DNA of 64,000 nt from Pseudomonadota bacterium (GTDB lineage Bacteria; Pseudomonadota; Alphaproteobacteria; Rhizobiales; Rhizobiaceae), in the NCBI GenBank assembly GCA_023451735.1, contig JAEXYH010000050.1, positions 1-64,000 of the forward strand. Direction: 5' to 3'. The notes under the pieces were generated by a model, which was not told the DNA's origin, did not search any database, and saw nothing but the letters and a program-made list of their open reading frames with translations. Position 1 is the stretch's first letter. Each line of letters opens with the position of its first letter. The position numbers were made by a program, and so were the translations under genes. This document shows, one piece after another, positions 35,705 through 44,403 of this stretch.

Positions 35705-37932
35705 GCGGTTTTCTCCTCGGACAGGACGGGAAGGGTTTGTCCGGCAAGGCCGGAGACGCGGTTTTTACGCCGCAGCCGCCGTTCGCCGACCAGCAGCTGA
35801 AAACCGGTGATGACGGTGATCATCACCACGATCAGCATCGAGGAATAGGCGATGGCGACGCCGTATTCGCCGTTCTCGACAAGGCCGACGATATAGGATG
35901 TCGCCATGTTGTACTGCGCGCTAACGAGGAAAACGACGGCGCTGATCGAGGTGATAGCTCGCACAAAGGAATAGACGAGTGCGGCGGTGATGGCCGGCCG
36001 CAGCAGTGGCAGGATGACCTTGCGGGCGGTGCGGAAACTGGTGGCGCGTAGGGTCATCGACGCTTCGTCAAGGCTCTTGTCGAGCTGGCTCATCGCCGCG
36101 ATGCCGCCGCGTACGCCGACCGGCATGTTGCGGAACACGAAACAGGCAATCAGGATCAGCGCCGTGCCGGTCATTTCCAGCGGCGGCAGGTTGAAGGCCA
36201 TGATGTAGCTGATGCCGATGACCGTGCCGGGAATGGCAAAGCTCATCATCAGCGCGAATTCGAATAGTTCACGCCCGGCAAATTTTTGCCTCACGATCAC
36301 GTAAGCTGTGGCAAGCCCGACGGCGGCCGTCAACGGGGCGGCGATCAGCGCGATCTCCATCGTTGTCCAGAACGAGTTCCAGGCGACGCCGGTCCAGACC
36401 AGCGAGCCATCGCGGAACGTGATGGAAAACGCCTTGGCGTAATGCGCAAGCGTCAGGCTGTTGTCGAGGCCCCAGGTTTTGACGAAGCCGCCGAACAGGA
36501 TCATGCCGTAAACAACGAGGGTAAAGATCATCCAGGAAATGACGACGGCATGCACGCCGATCGAAAGCGGCCGGGGCAGGGCGATATGGGCGCCGCTATC
36601 GCCTTTGCCGGTGACGGTCGCAAAATTCTTGCCCGACAGCCAGATGCGCTGGGCGAGGAAGGCCGAAAGCGTGAAGGCCAGCAGGATCATGGCGAGCACG
36701 GCGGCCCGGGCCGGATCGTTTTGCGAGCCGACGACGGCAAAGAAGATCTCCGTCGACAGCACGCCGTGTGAGCCACCGAGCACCAGCGGGTTGCCGAAAT
36801 CGGCCATGCTTTCGATAAAGCCGATCAGGAAGGCATTGGCGAGGCCAGGTTTCATCAGCGGCAACGAGACGCGCCAGAAGGTGCGCCAGCGGTTAGCCCT
36901 CAGGGTCTGCGAGGCTTCCTCCATCGACGGGCTGACGCCTTCGACGACACCGATCAGTACGAGGAAGGAAATCGGCGTGAACGACAGGACCTGCGCGATC
37001 CATATGCCGGTGAGGCCATAAAGCCAACGGCTCGGTTCGATACCGAAGGTCGTGGACAGGGCCTGCGTGACGATGCCGGCACGGCCGAATAGAAGCGTGA
37101 GCGCCAGGCCGATGACGAAGGGCGGTGTGATGATCGGCAGGATGGTTATAAGCCGCAGACCCTTTTTGAAGGGAAAGCGGGTGCGGGTGGCGACCAGCGC
37201 AAAGGCAAGGCCAAGCGCTGTCGAACCAGCTGCCGTCATGATCGCCAGAAACAGCGTGCGCCATGCCACACCGCAGCGCGCGCCACCAATGATGCAATCG
37301 AGGCTCCATATCGAGGAATCGCCGATGTTGCGGGAAAAACCGTCAAAATTCACTGAGCCGTTGAAATCCTGAAAGGCTCCGATGAACATGGAGCCGATCG
37401 GGTAGAAGACGAAAACGGCGACGAGAAAGACCAGCATGGAAATGGTGGCGACCACGAAGGCATCGCCGCGCATGACGCCGCGTTCGGCAAGGCCGAAGGC
37501 AAACATCAGCACGAAGCAGATGGCGGAGAGAACGGCGCCCGCCCCCATCGACGGCTGGCCGTCGGCAAGCTGGCCGAACATCGTTTCGCTGATTGTCCAG
37601 GTGAAACCCGTCATGCCGATCGCCAGCCCCTGGAAGGCGAGGAACAGCACGCCAAAACCGCCGGCAATTGCCAGCAACTTTCCACGCAACATCGGATTGG
37701 CCGTGAACCGCGCAGCAATCGCCGTACTATAGGCCGCAAGCACCGCAATCAGCCAGGTGCGGCCATGCAGGACGATTTGCAGGATGCCGGGTGCCACCTC
37801 CGGCTCGCCTGGAAAATCCGCTAGCCAGGTAAAGGCATAAAAGCCCTGCTCGATACGATACCACGGCATGAGAGCCACGGCCGCAAGGCCGAGCGCAAGC
37901 ACGATATCCAGTCTGCGATTGCGATTGTTCAT
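35701..37932 (-). CDS. ABC transporter permease, two permease domains fused (AfuB/FbpB type)
   Basis: About 743 residues with roughly 15 or more hydrophobic segments. Two binding-protein-dependent permease domains are visible, each with its own ATPase-contact loop: MEEASQTLRANRWRTFWRVSLPLM in the first half and LDEASMTLRATSFRTARKVILPLL in the second. A single chain therefore forms the whole channel, as in FbpB and AfuB. An extra hydrophobic N-terminal region of about 200 residues precedes the first domain. Start at MNNRNRR; an in-frame ATG six codons upstream is also possible. Confidence 0.9.
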   Translation of the reverse strand: MNNRNRRLDIVLALGLAAVALMPWYRIEQGFYAFTWLADFPGEPEVAPGILQIVLHGRTWLIAVLAAYSTAIAARFTANPMLRGKLLAIAGGFGVLFLAFQGLAIGMTGFTWTISETMFGQLADGQPSMGAGAVLSAICFVLMFAFGLAERGVMRGDAFVVATISMLVFLVAVFVFYPIGSMFIGAFQDFNGSVNFDGFSRNIGDSSIWSLDCIIGGARCGVAWRTLFLAIMTAAGSTALGLAFALVATRTRFPFKKGLRLITILPIITPPFVIGLALTLLFGRAGIVTQALSTTFGIEPSRWLYGLTGIWIAQVLSFTPISFLVLIGVVEGVSPSMEEASQTLRANRWRTFWRVSLPLMKPGLANAFLIGFIESMADFGNPLVLGGSHGVLSTEIFFAVVGSQNDPARAAVLAMILLAFTLSAFLAQRIWLSGKNFATVTGKGDSGAHIALPRPLSIGVHAVVISWMIFTLVVYGMILFGGFVKTWGLDNSLTLAHYAKAFSITFRDGSLVWTGVAWNSFWTTMEIALIAAPLTAAVGLATAYVIVRQKFAGRELFEFALMMSFAIPGTVIGISYIMAFNLPPLEMTGTALILIACFVFRNMPVGVRGGIAAMSQLDKSLDEASMTLRATSFRTARKVILPLLRPAITAALVYSFVRAITSISAVVFLVSAQYNMATSYIVGLVENGEYGVAIAYSSMLIVVMITVITGFQLLVGERRLRRKNRVSGLAGQTLPVLSEEKTA

Positions 37933-37968
37933 GGTTCGATGCGACCTCATCAGATGACAAGTCGATCA

Positions 37969-37998
37969 TGCCGCGCTGCGGTTTGTCACAGCGCGGCA
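37969..37998 (-). other. Intercistronic hairpin between binding-protein and permease genes
   Basis: TGCCGCGCTG and CAGCGCGGCA form a perfect 10-bp stem with a 10-base loop in the 79-base gap. No T-run. Position just after the binding-protein stop suggests mRNA stabilisation or partial termination, giving more binding protein than permease. Confidence 0.65.
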
Positions 37999-38011
37999 GA
38001 TGAGGATGGGA

Positions 38012-39037
38012 TCAGTTGGCGTTGGCGCCGATTTCCTTGTCCCACCGCTCGAGCAGCTTCTTGCGCTCGGTCGGGTCGCCATAGGTCTTGAAGTCGTAGT
38101 CGATCAGCTTGATGTCCTCGAAGCGCGGCGATTCCTTCGGAACCTCGGCCTTCCTGTTCGACGGAAGCTGGAAGGATTTGGCTTCCTTCATGTGCGACTG
38201 CACCTCGGCCGTCAGCGCCCAGTCATACCATTTCTTGGCGCTGTCTAGATTGCGGGCACCCGTGATGATCGACATCGAGCCGATCTCGTAGCCGGTGCCT
38301 TCGCAAGGCGCGATCGACTTGACCGGAAAACCCTCGACCGTCTGGGCGACCGCATCATGCATGAAAACGATGCCGAGGCCTGTTTCGCCGCGTGCTGCCG
38401 CCTTCACCGGCGCCGAGCCGGACTTGGTATATTGCGAGACATTGGCGTTGAGCTGTTTGAGGTAGTCGAAGGCCTTGTCTTCGCCCATGATTTGCACGAG
38501 CGAGGCCAGAGCCGTATAGGCGGTGCCCGACGAATTCGGGTTGGCCATCTGGATCTCGCCCTTCAAGGTCGGATCGAGAAGATCGGCCCAGCACTTGGGC
38601 TCCTTGTAATTCTTCTGCTTGAAGAGATCGGTATTGTAACCCCAGCCGAGCGCACCGGCATAAACGCCGACGGTCTTGTAACCGGAGCTTTCCGCCTGCT
38701 TTTTCGCCCAGTCCTGCAACTCGTCAAGATGCGGCGATTTGTATTCCTGCGTCAGGCCTTCGGAAGCCGCCTGCAGATGTGGATCGCCGGTGCCGGCCCA
38801 CCAGATGTCGGTTTTCGGATTGCGGGCCTCGGCGCGGATCTTCGCATAGGTTTCGCCGGACGACAGGCGCACCATGTTGACCTTGATGCCTGTGTCCTTC
38901 TCGAACATCTGCTGCATCATTTCGCAGATCACCACATCTGCAGAGCAGATAAGGTTGAGGTCTTCGGCGGCTTTCGACACCGACGCACTCATCATCAGGC
39001 CGGCAACCGCGACCGACGCCATCAAAGCAAGACGCAT
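38012..39037 (-). CDS. ABC transporter binding protein (AfuA / iron(III)-family type)
   Basis: 341 residues. Signal peptide MRLALMASVAVAGLMMSASVSKAA, then DLNLICSADVVICEMMQQMFEKDTGIKV, typical of family 1 (FbpA/AfuA/IdiA) binding proteins. KTDIWWAGTGDPHLQAASEGL and QYTKSGSAPVKAAARGETGLGIVF are conserved. The cysteines at CSADVVIC are unusual for FbpA. Actinobacillus AfuA, once called an iron protein, binds hexose phosphates; the phosphatase and ugp genes downstream favour a similar role here. GGGAGGA precedes the ATG. First gene of the eight-gene series, divergent from a LacI regulator. Confidence 0.88.
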   Translation of the reverse strand: MRLALMASVAVAGLMMSASVSKAAEDLNLICSADVVICEMMQQMFEKDTGIKVNMVRLSSGETYAKIRAEARNPKTDIWWAGTGDPHLQAASEGLTQEYKSPHLDELQDWAKKQAESSGYKTVGVYAGALGWGYNTDLFKQKNYKEPKCWADLLDPTLKGEIQMANPNSSGTAYTALASLVQIMGEDKAFDYLKQLNANVSQYTKSGSAPVKAAARGETGLGIVFMHDAVAQTVEGFPVKSIAPCEGTGYEIGSMSIITGARNLDSAKKWYDWALTAEVQSHMKEAKSFQLPSNRKAEVPKESPRFEDIKLIDYDFKTYGDPTERKKLLERWDKEIGANAN

Positions 39038-39084
39038 GATAATCCTCCCAGATTTTGGACAACGCCTCCACATCGCCCACGCTC

Positions 39085-39100
39085 TTGCAAGCGTGTGCAA
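39085..39100. promoter_or_regulatory. LacI-type operator candidate 1
   Basis: TTGCAAGCGTGTGCAA is a 16-base imperfect palindrome with a central CG, the typical shape of LacI-family operators. It lies 48 bases before the AfuA-like start and shares TTGCA....CG...TGCAA-type arms with the site at 39183-39198. Confidence 0.7.
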
Positions 39101-39182
39101 TGCTTTCATGCGCATATGCGGATTGTCAATAAGAAATATTGCATCAAACCGCGCTGCAAACACAGGCGATGACACGAAGATG

Positions 39183-39198
39183 TTGCACTCGTTTGCAA
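39183..39198. promoter_or_regulatory. LacI-type operator candidate 2
   Basis: TTGCACTCGTTTGCAA, 16 bases with central CG, matches site 1 at the outer five bases of both arms. It lies 34 bases before the lacI-family start; centre-to-centre distance to site 1 is 98 bases. This fits autorepression and looping between the divergent promoters. Confidence 0.7.
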
Positions 39199-39231
39199 AA
39201 AGATGCAGGAGACACGAGGGAGAGATAAGCC

Positions 39232-40233
39232 GTGAACCAGAAAATCTTCGTGAGCGCCAAGCAAGTGGCGGATCGGGCCGGCGTGTCGCGCTCGGCGGTA
39301 TCGCGCACTTTCACCCCCGGAGCGAGTGTCTCGGAGGAAACCCGGCGGCGCGTGATGGAGGCTGCGGAGGCCTTAGGTTATCACGTCAATCATCTCGCCC
39401 GGGGACTGATGCGCAACGAGAGCGGCCTTGTCTGCCTCATCGTTTCGGAGATGGACACCCCTTACCGGTCGAGCCTCATTCGTGCGATTTCCCATCAGCT
39501 TCAGGCCGTCTCCAAGATCGCCATGCTGATCAACACGGATCGCTCGGACAAAAGTGTCGACGATGCACTAAGGCTGGCTATCAGCTATCGCGCCGATGCT
39601 TCAATCATCCTGTCCGGCATGCCGGACAAATCGATCACTGATCTTTGCATGAAAAGCGGCCAGCGGCTTGTGCTCATTAATCGCGACGAGGAGCGCGAGG
39701 GGACGCTGATGATTAATCTGAATGACCACGAAGCCGCCCGGCGCGCTTTTATCGCCTTTCAGCGCGCCGGATGTCGCCGCCTTGCGTTCGCAAATTCTGA
39801 TGTCGGGACACCAAGTCTAATGGCCCGCGAAGAGGGATTTATTGCTGCGGCCAACGAAGTCGGTGTCGAGGTTGTGGTCGAGCGTTTTGGGCCGACCCGT
39901 TATCAAAGCGGCGTTGTTCTGGCGCAACGACTTCTCACGCGAGAAGCACGACCGGACGCGATCTTCTGTGCCAACGATCTTCTTGCCTGCGGCGTTATGG
40001 ATACGGCTCGCCACCAGTTCAAACTTTCTGTGCCGGAAGACATTTGTGTGATCGGTTTCGATGATATCGAACAATCTTCCTGGTCATCCTATGCGCTCAC
40101 AACATTTGCGCAGCCGGTCGACCAGATCGCGAGGGAAGCGGTCTCCTGGCTTACACATTCGGTGCCGGCGGATGGCATCGCTTCCCGTATTCCCGCGGAA
40201 CTGGTTTGGCGCGGTTCGGTTCGCGGTGGATAG
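39232..40233 (+). CDS. LacI-family transcriptional regulator
   Basis: 333 residues, GTG start with AGGGAGA ahead. N-terminal helix-turn-helix and hinge (VSAKQVADRAGVSRSAVSRTF to EALGYHVNHLARGLM, residues 7-60), then a periplasmic-binding-protein-like effector domain (ASIILSGMP, RRLAFANSD, DAIFCANDLLACGVMD, ICVIGFDDIEQS). Probably the repressor of the divergent AfuABC-phosphatase-Ugp genes and of itself. The effector is presumably an imported sugar phosphate or its product. Confidence 0.92.
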   Translation: MNQKIFVSAKQVADRAGVSRSAVSRTFTPGASVSEETRRRVMEAAEALGYHVNHLARGLMRNESGLVCLIVSEMDTPYRSSLIRAISHQLQAVSKIAMLINTDRSDKSVDDALRLAISYRADASIILSGMPDKSITDLCMKSGQRLVLINRDEEREGTLMINLNDHEAARRAFIAFQRAGCRRLAFANSDVGTPSLMAREEGFIAAANEVGVEVVVERFGPTRYQSGVVLAQRLLTREARPDAIFCANDLLACGVMDTARHQFKLSVPEDICVIGFDDIEQSSWSSYALTTFAQPVDQIAREAVSWLTHSVPADGIASRIPAELVWRGSVRGG

Positions 40234-40394
40234 AGGATTTTCCGCCAACAGCACTGTTGAGTTCATGATCGAATGGACGACAATTCCTGATGCTCAACCA
40301 AATTGTTACCTAGTCGCAATGCGACGCCCTTTCAGCCATTTAACTATTCTAGTCGTAATAGATGAGAGCGGATCATCGTTCGCACCCGATCATA

Positions 40395-40589
40395 TCAACA
40401 GATGTTGCGATACCATTGTTCAAGAACGGCGAGCATCTGAACCGCATTTTGTTCGCCTTCCACACACAGGCTGATAAGCTTATTGGAGGCTTCCAAAGCA
40501 ACTTCATCGCCGAGACTGAGTTGGTGCTTTCCGCAAAAATCATCCAATACGCGACGGATTACGCGCAGTGAGTCCACATAGGCTTTCAT
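40395..40589 (-). CDS. Small hypothetical protein, 64 residues
   Basis: MKAYVDSLRVIRRVLDDFCG..., then LGDEVALEASNKLISLCVEGEQ and MLAVLEQWYRNIC: amphipathic helices, no signal peptide. It starts 25 bases after the EmrB-like gene on the same strand. Unrecognised; its clean composition suggests it is real, but it is short. Confidence 0.4.
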   Translation of the reverse strand: MKAYVDSLRVIRRVLDDFCGKHQLSLGDEVALEASNKLISLCVEGEQNAVQMLAVLEQWYRNIC

Positions 40590-40613
40590 TTCAGTTCATT
40601 CCGATCTCGACGC

Positions 40614-42182
40614 CTAAGCTGACAGAGGTCCTCGGGGCGCTCGCTGGACGAATACCAGGACGGCTAGTGCGCCGACGGCGCAGAAAAATGTCAGCCAGAA
40701 AGCATCGATGTATGAGAGGACGTTGGCTTGCGTCTGAATATGCTGGCTGATGATTGAGGTTGCCCGCGATTGGGAAACAGTTGAGCCGGCTGAAGCAAGG
40801 CGGTGCGCCATATCAGAAACTGCATTGGTTGCCGCCTGGGAGCCGCGCTCCAGATTGAGACCCGAGAGATACGAATGCAGTTGCTCCTGCTTGCGCAGAT
40901 AGGTCGTCATCAGCGCTTGGGCCATCTGCTGCCCCAACAGACGAAGAACCTGGATATAGGCGCCGACAGCGATGGCCTTCTTGGGATCTCCGTGAGCGAC
41001 GCTGACGACGATGAGGGGCAGGAAAGTCAGTATATGGCCCGCGCCTTGAAGCACGCACATCGTACGAAAGGTGTCGCCGTTCCACTGCGAAGTCAGGCCT
41101 GTACCAACAAAAGCGGAGATCGCAAAGCACGACAACCCGATCATCAGAACGATGCGTCCATCTATCCTGTGCATAGCCCATATCGCGATAGGGGTCATGA
41201 TTACTAGCGGAACGCAGACCCATTGGATGAGCGTCGCGCCGATCTGCTCCGGACGCAGCAGGGCAACGCTCGTCAGATAGTTTGTCGTCAACATCGTGTT
41301 GGAAAGCGCCGCCATCATGTAGAGTGAGCCAATGGCGAGCATGAGAACCACGTTGCGAGCCCCAATCGCTCCTATGCTCGCCCAGGGACGCTCGACCAGT
41401 CTCTCGTTGATGAAGAAGGCCACAAGAAGCATCATGCCTCCCAGCAATGTTGATGCAACAAAGCCACTCTCGAACCAGTCCAGGCGATTACCTTGATCGA
41501 TGGCGACAAAGAGCATTGTTATGCCGGCACCGAACAGGATCATCCCGCCCCAGTCAGCATGATGAAGCAGGTCGCGGTTGACCTCCTCTCGTGGTGCTCC
41601 GAAGAGTGCGAGGATTCCCATGACAGGAGCGAGCAACACATCCTGCCAGTAGAGAAATTGCCAACCCAGGTGCTGCACATAGAAGTCCAGCAATGCCGTT
41701 CCCGAGTTCGCGGTAAACGCAGTCCGGAACGCGTAGAGTGCGATCGCGGTCACCCACCATTTCATCGGCAGGTTTCTGAATATGATCATCAGCGTTGCCG
41801 GCACGAAAAGCCCAAGCAGCGCGCCATGGACGACATGCAAGGCTAACAGCACGTCGAACGTGTCGGTAAGAGGAATGATCGTCGACACGAATGCATATAA
41901 GAATGCAGGGATAACCATGATCCGTCTGACACCGAATGTTGCCGCAAGCCACGGCACAGCCGGTGCGAGGAGGATTTGTGGCGCCGTCGCAAATGTGCTC
42001 AGCCAGGCGCCTTCATCCACACTCAGGCCGAATATTCCGCGAAGGTCGGCAAGACCGATCCCGAACAGTCGGCTATGAAAGCCAACCATGTAGGGGCCGA
42101 GAAGGACGGCGCATACGGCCAGATATGGATGATGTGTCCGCCTCCCCAGCATGGAAAGTGGCAGTCGCAGAAGTTCTCCCAT
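40614..42182 (-). CDS. emrB: MFS multidrug efflux permease (EmrB/DHA2 family)
   Basis: 522 residues and about 14 hydrophobic segments, the DHA2 layout. VDEGAWLSTFATAPQILLAPAVPWLAATFGVRRIM contains the family's W-x-x-T start and motif A region; GTALLDFYVQHLGWQFLYWQDVLLAP is the position of motif C, although less conserved than usual. With EmrA and an outer-membrane partner (not in the window) it would export drugs or hydrophobic acids. Five bases after emrA. Confidence 0.9.
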   Translation of the reverse strand: MGELLRLPLSMLGRRTHHPYLAVCAVLLGPYMVGFHSRLFGIGLADLRGIFGLSVDEGAWLSTFATAPQILLAPAVPWLAATFGVRRIMVIPAFLYAFVSTIIPLTDTFDVLLALHVVHGALLGLFVPATLMIIFRNLPMKWWVTAIALYAFRTAFTANSGTALLDFYVQHLGWQFLYWQDVLLAPVMGILALFGAPREEVNRDLLHHADWGGMILFGAGITMLFVAIDQGNRLDWFESGFVASTLLGGMMLLVAFFINERLVERPWASIGAIGARNVVLMLAIGSLYMMAALSNTMLTTNYLTSVALLRPEQIGATLIQWVCVPLVIMTPIAIWAMHRIDGRIVLMIGLSCFAISAFVGTGLTSQWNGDTFRTMCVLQGAGHILTFLPLIVVSVAHGDPKKAIAVGAYIQVLRLLGQQMAQALMTTYLRKQEQLHSYLSGLNLERGSQAATNAVSDMAHRLASAGSTVSQSRATSIISQHIQTQANVLSYIDAFWLTFFCAVGALAVLVFVQRAPRGPLSA

Positions 42183-42187
42183 GGCTC

Positions 42188-43303
42188 TTACTCATCCGCG
42201 ACGATGACGGTAACGCTGGCGGACATGCCTGACCGAAGATGCGTCAGGTCCTGCAAAGGCTCGAAATCGATCCTGACAGGTATGCGCTGAACCACCTTCG
42301 TGAAGTTGCCGCTCGCGTTATCGGCAGGCAGCAGAGCGAATTGCGAACCGGATGCAGGCGAGAGGCGGGTGACTTTCCCGGCAAAGATTTCGTCTGGAAT
42401 TCCGTCAATCTCCACAGCAACTTTCTGACCCTCACGCATGCGGGCAAGCTGCGTTTCCTTGAAATTTGCCAAAATGTGTAAACTCGGCAGCGGGATGATC
42501 GAAATGGTATTCGTTCCCGCTGTAACATAGTCTCCGACATGAACCTGACGTTCGCTGACGACACCATCGAACGGAGCAGCGATCTTTGTGTAGGAGAGCG
42601 CAAGTTCTGCGGATTTCAAATTCGCCTGTGCGGCTGCGACATCGGCCTTCAATTTCGGCCGTTGTCCGCCGATATAGTCAAGCTGTGCCCGCGTCGACGC
42701 AACTGCAGCTACCGCCGCGCCTGCGGTTGCACTTGACGACAGGACCTCCGCATCGGCCTGTTCTCGTTTCTGCTGGATGCCTGCACCTTTCTCCATAAGA
42801 GCTGTCTGCCGTGCTGCTTCCGTCTTGGCCAGCGCAGCGTTGGCTTCCGCTACCGCGCGCTGCGCCTCGGCCTGAACTATTGCAGCTTTTTGCAGTGTTT
42901 CTTGATGGTCGAGGTTCACCAACTGAGCTTCCGCTGATTGCAGCGCGGCGAGGGCTTGATCACGTTTGGCTTCGTTCTCGGAAGGGTCAATCTGCAGGAT
43001 AACATCGCCGGCCTTGACGTAATCAAAGTCGCTGATGTTGATGGTCTGGACATTTCCGGCGATGCGGGCGCTGAGATGGCTGAGGTCGGCTTTGATGTAG
43101 GCATTGTCTGTCGTTTGCCGGGTGGACCCTGCCGTCCATTTATCCCAGCGCTGGGTACTTAGTCCTGCCAGTGCGCAGACGACGGCAACAACGACGGCTG
43201 GAACGACAAATTTGACATATTCGTGCTGCGGCCTGTTTGCATCCGAGGCCGCTGAACTGGTGGTAACGAGCGCGGGAGACTTAGAGGTTGTGTTCTGAAG
43301 CAT
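42188..43303 (-). CDS. emrA: Membrane-fusion protein of an efflux pump (EmrA/HlyD family)
   Basis: 371 residues from MLQNTTSK, with AAAGGA ahead. One N-terminal membrane anchor (VPAVVVAVVCALAGL), then TDNAYIKADLSHLSARIAGNVQTI (lipoyl half-motif), an alpha-helical hairpin rich in A/E/Q (about residues 100-210), and APFDGVVSERQVHVGDYVTAG (second lipoyl half). It spans the periplasm and links EmrB to an outer-membrane channel. Divergent from a LysR regulator. Confidence 0.92.
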   Translation of the reverse strand: MLQNTTSKSPALVTTSSAASDANRPQHEYVKFVVPAVVVAVVCALAGLSTQRWDKWTAGSTRQTTDNAYIKADLSHLSARIAGNVQTINISDFDYVKAGDVILQIDPSENEAKRDQALAALQSAEAQLVNLDHQETLQKAAIVQAEAQRAVAEANAALAKTEAARQTALMEKGAGIQQKREQADAEVLSSSATAGAAVAAVASTRAQLDYIGGQRPKLKADVAAAQANLKSAELALSYTKIAAPFDGVVSERQVHVGDYVTAGTNTISIIPLPSLHILANFKETQLARMREGQKVAVEIDGIPDEIFAGKVTRLSPASGSQFALLPADNASGNFTKVVQRIPVRIDFEPLQDLTHLRSGMSASVTVIVADE

Positions 43304-43313
43304 TCTTTTTGTC

Positions 43314-43331
43314 CTTTGACAAAAGTCAAAG
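43314..43331. promoter_or_regulatory. Palindrome in the emrA-lysR gap, candidate regulator site
   Basis: CTTTGAC-AAAA-GTCAAAG, perfect 7-base arms, 10 bases before emrA and 61 before lysR. A second, shorter symmetric stretch (GGTG...CACC) lies near 43366-43381. Candidate binding sites for the adjacent LysR protein. Confidence 0.5.
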
Positions 43332-43392
43332 CACAAACAATGATATCAGCGCCAATAGGTTTTGATGGTGGTTTAATCACCAGGAGTGATTT

Positions 43393-44403
43393 ATGGTTGA
43401 CATCCATCAGGCTGGAAGGCTCGGCGTCGAGCTTCGGCATCTTCGTTATTTTGTCGCAATCGCTGAAGAGCTGCATTTCGGCCGAGCCGCAAGACGGCTC
43501 AATATTGTGCAGCCTGCACTGACCGCGCAGATCAAGGCTCTCGAACGGCTCTTGGGTGTCGATCTGCTTGAGCGGACAAAGAGGCGTGTTGAACTGACTG
43601 AACCAGGTCGGGAGTTCCTGCGAGAATGTTATTCGATCCTTGCACAGCTTGGTTCTGCGATTGACACGGTGACCGGCTTCGCGCGCGGAATGACGGGGAC
43701 CCTGAGGTTGGGTTACGGGGCAAACGCCGCTCTCGCGGGCCTTGTGTCATCATCGATCCGACTGTTTAAATCAAAGTGGCCGAATATCGAAGTTACATTG
43801 AAGGAGATGCCGAGCCGGGGCGTCTCGGAGGCGCTTCGGAAAAACGACATCGATATTGGTTTTGCGGCAGCATTGGGCAGTGAAGGGGAGGGCATCGAGA
43901 CCAAGACAGTTGGTAAATGGCCGTGGTTGTTAGCGGTTGCCGATAATCATCGGTTAGCCACGGCTGGGTCTGTGTCCGTCTCGCAAATAGGCAGCGAGAA
44001 TTTCGCTGTTTATGCCGAGGCTGACGGACGCGCGAATATTGCCGGTGCACTGGCTTCGTTGCCTGGCCTTTCTCCGCTTCACGTATACAAGACAAGCCAC
44101 ATTACCAGTCTCATGGCTTATGTCTCGTCAGGTCTAGGCGTGGCCTTCGCGCCGTCGCCGACAAAGTCCCTGACCTTTCCCGGTGTCGTCTTCTTGGAGG
44201 TTCTTGAAGACATGCCGGATATGGAGATGCTGCTATTGTGGCGCTCCGGACCGGCAACCCCATCCGTCCAGAACTATGTAGATTGCTTGGATCGGATACT
44301 TGCCTCCAGTTCAACGGCAGCTGCAGTTGCAGCTTCGCGCGAAGATCGCAGACTTCCCGACGATCACATCCATCATCTTACGATCAGGCAAGGCGAAATC
44401 TAA
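43393..44403 (+). CDS. LysR-family transcriptional regulator
   Basis: 336 residues. N-terminal winged helix (ELRHLRYFVAIAEELHFGRAARRLNIVQPALTAQIKALERLLG), followed by the LysR effector domain (GTLRLGYGANAALAGLV..., DIDIGFAAALGSEGEG). Probably controls the divergent emrAB efflux genes in response to an exported compound. AGGAG lies seven bases ahead of the ATG. Its last four bases overlap the end of the convergent leuD-like gene. Confidence 0.92.
   Translation: MVDIHQAGRLGVELRHLRYFVAIAEELHFGRAARRLNIVQPALTAQIKALERLLGVDLLERTKRRVELTEPGREFLRECYSILAQLGSAIDTVTGFARGMTGTLRLGYGANAALAGLVSSSIRLFKSKWPNIEVTLKEMPSRGVSEALRKNDIDIGFAAALGSEGEGIETKTVGKWPWLLAVADNHRLATAGSVSVSQIGSENFAVYAEADGRANIAGALASLPGLSPLHVYKTSHITSLMAYVSSGLGVAFAPSPTKSLTFPGVVFLEVLEDMPDMEMLLLWRSGPATPSVQNYVDCLDRILASSSTAAAVAASREDRRLPDDHIHHLTIRQGEI

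Noticed and set aside
38012..39037. Iron(III)-binding protein label
   Set aside because: Family resemblance exists, but the operon with phosphatase and ugp genes points to phosphate esters; left as AfuA type.
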